From JBCDBD01 sp039184335 (GTDB lineage Bacteria; Bacteroidota; Bacteroidia; Flavobacteriales; Flavobacteriaceae): a stretch of DNA of 10,982 bases. A program made the position numbers and the translations under genes. Positions 7,500 to 10,982 of the stretch are shown piece by piece. The DNA lies in assembly GCA_039184335.1 (NCBI GenBank), contig JBCDBD010000071.1, positions 1 through 10,982 on the forward strand. Reading direction: 5' to 3'. Under the pieces are notes generated by a model that saw only the letters and a list, made by a program, of their open reading frames with translations, was not told the DNA's origin and searched no databases. Within the stretch, counting starts at the first letter, position 1; each line of letters begins with the position of its first letter.

Positions 7500-8102
7500 T
7501 TGAACATATTACAGCCTTATCTGACATCTAGCGATGAAGCGGGCACCGATGAAGCGGGCCGGGGCTGCTTGGCAGGCCCTGTTACGGCTGCTGCGGTCAT
7601 TTTGCCCACAGACTTTAAGCATCAAACCCTTACGGATTCGAAACAGCTGACTGAACAGAAAAGGGAATCGTTACGTCCCATTATTGAGGTCAATGCGGTT
7701 TCTTTTGGTGTTGCACATGTCTTTTCTGATACGATTGACCAAATCAACATTCTAAATGCATCCATTTTGGCAATGCACCGAGCGTTAGATCTACTTGAAT
7801 CAAGACCTGGGTATATCATTGTTGATGGAAACCGGTTCAAGCCCTACAAGAACATTTCACATAGATGCATTATTAAAGGGGATTCGAAATTTCTATCCAT
7901 CGCGGCGGCATCCATTTTGGCAAAAACCTATCGTGATGCCTACATGCAACAAATACACGAGGAATATCCGATGTATAATTGGTCAAAAAACAAGGGGTAC
8001 CCCACTATTGAACACCGACAGGCCATACGTACATATGGATTGACCAAATATCATAGAAAAAGTTTCAGACAGCTCCCTGAACAACTAAAACTTGATATAT
8101 AA
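7500..8102 (+). CDS. rnhB: Ribonuclease HII
   Basis: RNase HII cuts the RNA strand of RNA-DNA hybrids and starts removal of ribonucleotides misincorporated in DNA; it acts in the cytoplasm and needs a divalent metal. The 200-residue product is of normal length. It shows the family signatures: DEAGRGCLAGPV with D17 and E18; YIIVDG with D109; and KGDSK with D128 followed by SIAAASILAKTYRD. Together these supply the expected DEDD-type acidic site. The frame has a stop at 7488-7490 and no ATG before the catalytic motif, so the TTG at 7500 is the only reasonable start; it gives about 16 residues before the catalytic Asp, as expected. The gene lies 4 bases after the lipoprotein stop, so it is probably cotranscribed and perhaps translationally coupled, although function does not link it to the upstream genes. 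Confidence 0.95.
   Translation: MNILQPYLTSSDEAGTDEAGRGCLAGPVTAAAVILPTDFKHQTLTDSKQLTEQKRESLRPIIEVNAVSFGVAHVFSDTIDQINILNASILAMHRALDLLESRPGYIIVDGNRFKPYKNISHRCIIKGDSKFLSIAAASILAKTYRDAYMQQIHEEYPMYNWSKNKGYPTIEHRQAIRTYGLTKYHRKSFRQLPEQLKLDI
7533..7559 (+). repeat. 12-base direct repeat within the rnhB active-site region
   Basis: GATGAAGCGGGC occurs at 7533-7544 and again at 7548-7559, separated by ACC, giving residues DEAG-T-DEAG. Only the second copy carries the catalytic pair in the conserved DEAGRG context. Many flavobacterial homologues have EAGTDEAGRG here, so most of the protein-level repeat is ancestral, and the exact DNA identity is what stands out. Confidence 0.8.
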
Positions 8103-8116
8103 AAATCCTAAATTTG
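8092..8116 (+). promoter_or_regulatory. Candidate promoter for the 820-residue lipoprotein gene
   Basis: TAAATTTG at 8109-8116 is an exact TAnnTTTG -7 box, lying just after the rnhB stop codon. TTG at 8092-8094 is the nearest -33 candidate, but the 14-nt spacer is short. Initiation would fall near 8122, about ten bases before the ATG at 8132. The TTG within this box could be misread as a start codon for the gene. Readthrough from rnhB is equally possible. Confidence 0.42.
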
Positions 8117-8131
8117 TTCGAAACCCGTGAA

Positions 8132-10594
8132 ATGAAATTCAAGATCTTATTTCTTTCCATAGCTGTTCTTCTTGCATCTTGTACCCCAAAGAAAGATACC
8201 CCTGAATCTTTATTGGACCACCTTCTCCCAAACACGGCTGCCCTCATACGCATCAACAACATGGCCAACTTTCAATTAGAACTAAAAAACAGCCTGTTTC
8301 TCTCAAGATCAGCGCAAATTTCACCTTATACCGCATTCTTGCATAAAATACGCAGCCTTGATTATTTGAACCCTGATGCCAAATGCCTCCTGGCTTTCTA
8401 TGAAATTGGCAAAGGGAAATTCGAATATGTTTTGATAGCTGATGACACCTCTACCTTCTTCAACCTAGAAAACGTGAAGCAAAAGAAAGTGGAGGCATTG
8501 ACGTATGACAACAAAGCATACACAAGATATGAGACAGAAGATGGGGTATTCTACAGCGTGCAACTCAGGAACAAAATTTTTGTCGCCTCATCACCATTGC
8601 TTATAGAAAATCTGATCAGGGCAAAGGACCGTGTTGCCATACCTTCAGCACTACAAAAGCTTTACCAAACGACAGATACCCATAAATCGGCCACTATTTT
8701 TATTGACCTCAATAATGGCGCATCATTTTTAACACCATATGCCAAATCAAAAGAAAAAGAACACCTCAGGTCTTTTTCCGATTGGATTTCACTAGACCTG
8801 AACGCAAGCCAAGGGATGTTCAACATGACAGGCATAACCGTGGCCAACGATTCGTTACAAAACTTTGTATCGCTTTTTAAGAACACATCCCCATTGGTCA
8901 ACAAGACACCTCTGATGGCACCAAGAAACACTTCTGCCATACTTTCATATACTTTTGATGCCCATACTACCTTTGCCAACAACCAAGATCAGTACCTAAA
9001 CAAAATCGCTGTCAACGATACCATTTTTAGTACTGTAGAAGAAGTAGGCCTTGTTTACCTGAATAAAGAAAAGGCGGTATTGTTGCACACCTATGGCACC
9101 AATGCCCTTGCACAATATATTAATGAAAATACCATTGCTAGTGCTACCTATCAAGGCAGTGAGATCGTACGACTGGCCAAAGAAGAATTTCTAAACGAAT
9201 CATTCGATCCCTTGATCACCGATTTTGACGCCACCTTCTGTACCATCTTGGAAAACACATTTGTCTTTGCCTCAACCAATAGCACATTGCAAACGATAAT
9301 CAGCAATTACAAGAACAGTTCCACTTTCAGCACTACTGCTCTTTACACAACCGCAAAGGCAGCTATGGCCAATGAATCAAGTGTGCTATTTATGGCCAAT
9401 GCGTCTGGAATTGATTTTTTTTTGGAGAAGGACTTTGTGCCTGAACTCTTAACAGAATTCAAAAAAGCAAATTTTACCAATACCGTCTTTTCTGGTCAAA
9501 TTGTGGCAGATACCGATTTTTACCATGCCAATTTTTTGGTTTCTACCATTAAAAAAGTGTCCAAAGCGAATACCGTATCCCCCATATTCACCTTGGAACT
9601 GGATACCGACCTAGCCACCGAACCCCAATTTGTGCAAAACCACCGAACATCAAAGCAGGAGATTGTCGTACAGGACCGTGACAATTTTCTGTATTTGATC
9701 TCAACCGACGGAAAGGTATTGTGGAAAAAACCTTTGCAAGGTAAAATACAGGGAAAGATCAGTCAGGTCGATATCTATAAAAATGGCAAACTTCAACTGG
9801 CTTTTTGCACCGACAACCAATTTTTGATCTTAGACCGAAATGGCGATGAAGTGCCCCCCTTCACTAAATCGTTTGATGGTGGCAATCTGAACGGATTGGC
9901 CGTTTTTGACTACGAAGGTTCAAAAAACTACCGCTTCGTCGTAACGCAAAACGAGAAGGTATTTATGTACAATAGTCAGGGTGAGATTGTCAAAGGTTTT
10001 ACCTATACCCGTGCAGAAAGCCCCATAATTGCCCCACCCAAGCATTTTAAACTATTGAAAAAAGACTATTTGGTTTTCTTATTGGAAAACAATACCATGA
10101 AAATACGGCATCGGGCCGGGCAAGACCGGGTAAACGTTACTGAAAAAATAGCCTTTTCAAACAATACGGTTTTTTTATACAAAAACAAGTTTTCGGTAAC
10201 TGATAAAAAGGGCATACTCTATCAGATTGATACCGGGGGAAAACTATCAAAAACCAACTTTAACCTGAACAAAGACCATGGCATGTTCGCCACTAGCAAG
10301 ACCCTGGCACTCATGAACGACAATCTATTGAGCATTAAGGGGAAACAAGTAGAATTGGAACTTGGCGTTTACACGGCACCGCAAATTTTTTATATCAATG
10401 ACAAAATATATGTAAGCGTAACTGATATTCAAAACAAAAAAATCCACCTTTTTGACAGTCAGGCAAAATATATTGCCAACTTTCCTGTATTTGGCAGTTC
10501 AACGATTGACATGATCGATATGGATGGTGACCAAAAATTGGAATTGGTCACTAAAGACCAAGAAAATTCCATCATTGTCTACAGGCTCAATTAA
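8132..10594 (+). CDS. Large envelope lipoprotein with a probable C-terminal beta-propeller, function unknown
   Basis: I choose the ATG at 8132. The in-frame TTG at 8114 lies inside a promoter-like box and would lengthen the signal sequence. The 820-residue product opens with a lipoprotein signal (MKFKILFLSIAVLLASC, Cys17). CTPKKD follows, which lacks the clear acidic surface-export motif of the 6752 lipoprotein, so periplasmic exposure is more likely. Residues about 25-490 have no clear domain; the opening (LLPNTAALIRINNMANF) loosely recalls DUF3352-type proteins. From about 505 onward there are blade-like repeats (for example YLISTDGKVLWKKPL, NQFLILDRNGDEV, VFMYNSQGEIVKGF), and near the end DMDGDQKLELV, an FG-GAP-like calcium-loop pattern, consistent with a PQQ/WD-like propeller. 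No enzyme motif is recognised. It follows rnhB by 29 bases and may be cotranscribed with it. Confidence 0.8.
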   Translation: MKFKILFLSIAVLLASCTPKKDTPESLLDHLLPNTAALIRINNMANFQLELKNSLFLSRSAQISPYTAFLHKIRSLDYLNPDAKCLLAFYEIGKGKFEYVLIADDTSTFFNLENVKQKKVEALTYDNKAYTRYETEDGVFYSVQLRNKIFVASSPLLIENLIRAKDRVAIPSALQKLYQTTDTHKSATIFIDLNNGASFLTPYAKSKEKEHLRSFSDWISLDLNASQGMFNMTGITVANDSLQNFVSLFKNTSPLVNKTPLMAPRNTSAILSYTFDAHTTFANNQDQYLNKIAVNDTIFSTVEEVGLVYLNKEKAVLLHTYGTNALAQYINENTIASATYQGSEIVRLAKEEFLNESFDPLITDFDATFCTILENTFVFASTNSTLQTIISNYKNSSTFSTTALYTTAKAAMANESSVLFMANASGIDFFLEKDFVPELLTEFKKANFTNTVFSGQIVADTDFYHANFLVSTIKKVSKANTVSPIFTLELDTDLATEPQFVQNHRTSKQEIVVQDRDNFLYLISTDGKVLWKKPLQGKIQGKISQVDIYKNGKLQLAFCTDNQFLILDRNGDEVPPFTKSFDGGNLNGLAVFDYEGSKNYRFVVTQNEKVFMYNSQGEIVKGFTYTRAESPIIAPPKHFKLLKKDYLVFLLENNTMKIRHRAGQDRVNVTEKIAFSNNTVFLYKNKFSVTDKKGILYQIDTGGKLSKTNFNLNKDHGMFATSKTLALMNDNLLSIKGKQVELELGVYTAPQIFYINDKIYVSVTDIQNKKIHLFDSQAKYIANFPVFGSSTIDMIDMDGDQKLELVTKDQENSIIVYRLN

Positions 10595-10611
10595 TGGTCC
10601 CTTATCGACCA
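10595..10611 (+). terminator. Small hairpin directly after the last stop codon
   Basis: TGGTC (10595-10599) pairs with GACCA (10607-10611) around a 7-nt loop, immediately after the TAA of the preceding gene. It has no T-tract (AATAAAACC follows), so it is at best a weak terminator or a stabiliser of the 3' end. A second small hairpin, GGTGT-TTTT-ACACC at 10673-10686, also lacks a T-tract. Confidence 0.2.
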
Positions 10612-10748
10612 ATAAAACCTAACTACGCATTGAAAAAAGTATAATCTGGATATTCTTCGTATTTTCTACTTCGGTGTTTTTACACCTTAAGCCTCACATT
10701 ATCAAAATATTAAAAATTAAGAGTTCTTTTTGATCATATTTGTCCTAT

Positions 10749-10771
10749 GCGCAATTGGGAAAGCGCAATTG
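10749..10771. repeat. Direct repeat GCGCAATTG with a 14-base period
   Basis: GCGCAATTG occurs at 10749-10757 and 10763-10771, separated by GGAAA. The spacing is a little more than one helical turn, as for a pair of protein-binding half-sites, and CAATTG is itself palindromic. Any regulatory role is inference. Confidence 0.6.
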
Positions 10772-10810
10772 TTTAAAAAGCTGGAGAAAACCATTAAAAT
10801 TACTGTGTAG

Positions 10811-10840
10811 CAGTAGTTTACATTAGTTACAGTAGGTCAC
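10811..10840. repeat. Imperfect direct repeat CAGTAGnTnAC
   Basis: CAGTAGTTTAC (10811-10821) and CAGTAGGTCAC (10830-10840) match at 9 of 11 bases. TACTGT (10801-10806) and ACAGTA (10829-10834) also form inverted arms around the first copy. The cluster lies just upstream of the tandem palindromes. It could be an operator or a recombination site, but could also be chance in AT-rich DNA. Confidence 0.4.
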
Positions 10841-10852
10841 TAAAAATAAACC

Positions 10853-10880
10853 ACTATGGATTTGAAATCCATAGTTTTCT
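10853..10880 (+). terminator. Perfect inverted repeat followed by T-rich sequence
   Basis: Bases 10853-10875 form a perfect 23-base inverted repeat centred on G10864, with arms ACTATGGAT and ATCCATAGT (9 bp) and loop TTGAA. TTTCT follows on the plus strand, so it fits a rho-independent terminator for rightward transcripts, although it lies about 260 bases past the last stop. It could instead be an operator or the end of an element. Confidence 0.45.
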
Positions 10881-10881
10881 C

Positions 10882-10902
10882 AAAAGAATGAAATTCTTTT
10901 TT
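10882..10902. terminator. Second inverted repeat with T-run, in tandem
   Basis: AAAAGAAT (10882-10889) and ATTCTTTT (10893-10900) form a perfect 8-bp stem with loop GAA, and two more T follow. It begins only 6 bases after the first inverted repeat. It is A-on-one-side and T-on-the-other, so it could act as a bidirectional terminator between convergent genes. The stem has little GC content. Confidence 0.4.
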
Positions 10903-10982
10903 AATATCACTCAAGAATCCAGTTACCCTTTTCAGAATTGGGACACCCCTTGTGGTGTTCAAGGTATTCCTGAACCATCTCG
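10888..10982 (+). other. Ambiguous partial open frames at the right edge
   Basis: On the plus strand an ATG at 10888 starts a frame (MKFFFNITQESSYPF...) that stays open to the edge; the same frame is open from 10798 with no earlier ATG. The minus strand is also open: one frame ends at 10907 (C-terminal residues KGNWILE), another at 10840 (C-terminal residues FKSIVVYF). I recognise none of them. If the minus strand is coding, this is the 3' end of a gene convergent with the 8132 gene, and the tandem hairpins would suit a shared terminator region. Confidence 0.15.

Larger units (their letters stand above)
10595..10982. other. Right-hand intergenic region without a confident gene
   Basis: These 388 bases are AT-rich and hold no gene I can support. 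Contents are a TATAAT at 10640-10645 without a convincing partner element, a near-match to the -7 box (CATATTTG at about 10735-10742), 9-base direct repeats at 10749-10771, CAGTAG repeats at 10811-10840, and two tandem inverted repeats at 10853-10900. I see no tRNA-like fold. Confidence 0.5.

Noticed and set aside
10640..10645. TATAAT as a promoter -10 element
   Set aside because: Bacteroidota primary promoters use TAnnTTTG, and no suitable upstream element is present.
10673..10686. GGTGT-TTTT-ACACC hairpin as a terminator
   Set aside because: The stem is only 5 bp and no T-tract follows on either strand.

Overview
The window looks like a chromosomal segment of a marine-type member of Flavobacteriia (Bacteroidota). 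The evidence is a secreted protein with a type IX secretion (T9SS) type A C-terminal sorting domain, a Bacteroidota-type putative porin, lipoproteins (one with an acidic surface-export-like signal after its lipobox cysteine), A-rich rather than Shine-Dalgarno-like start contexts, and several exact matches to the Bacteroidota -7 promoter box TAnnTTTG. The genus cannot be fixed from the sequence alone; something near Muricauda, Maribacter or Zobellia would fit.

Layout, left to right. Positions 1-165 carry a strong leftward promoter (TTG/TTTG -33 region and TATATTTG -7 box) and about 130 nt of non-coding leader that runs off the left edge. The leader has a boxA-like element resembling those before flavobacterial rRNA genes, so a 16S rRNA gene may begin just outside the window. 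Positions 173-204 hold an AT-rich hairpin placed to terminate the next gene. 253-2259 (minus) encodes a 668-residue outer-membrane putative porin. 2260-2417 is the divergent intergenic region, with two back-to-back candidate -7 boxes.

To the right, four genes run on the plus strand. A 1445-residue T9SS-exported protein has an Asp-box beta-propeller, a possible CARDB-like domain, a MAM-like jelly roll, thrombospondin type 3 calcium-binding repeats and a sorting tail. Overlapping its stop codon is a small lipoprotein with two fibronectin III-like domains. Four bases further comes ribonuclease HII (rnhB), which appears to start at TTG. After a candidate internal promoter comes an 820-residue lipoprotein with a probable C-terminal beta-propeller.

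The last 388 bases (10595-10982) hold no confident gene. They contain short direct repeats, a small hairpin after the last stop, and two perfect inverted repeats in tandem (10853-10875 and 10882-10900). Open frames run off the right edge on both strands, and I cannot decide between them.

Functionally this is mostly cell-envelope material (porin, secreted multidomain protein, two lipoproteins) around one housekeeping DNA-repair gene. The first two plus-strand genes look like a cotranslated pair: a T9SS-exported protein and a probably surface-exposed lipoprotein. I see no clear sign of a new defence or mobile system. The most noteworthy items are the T9SS/lipoprotein pair, the promoter and leader at the left edge, and the tandem palindromes at the right edge.
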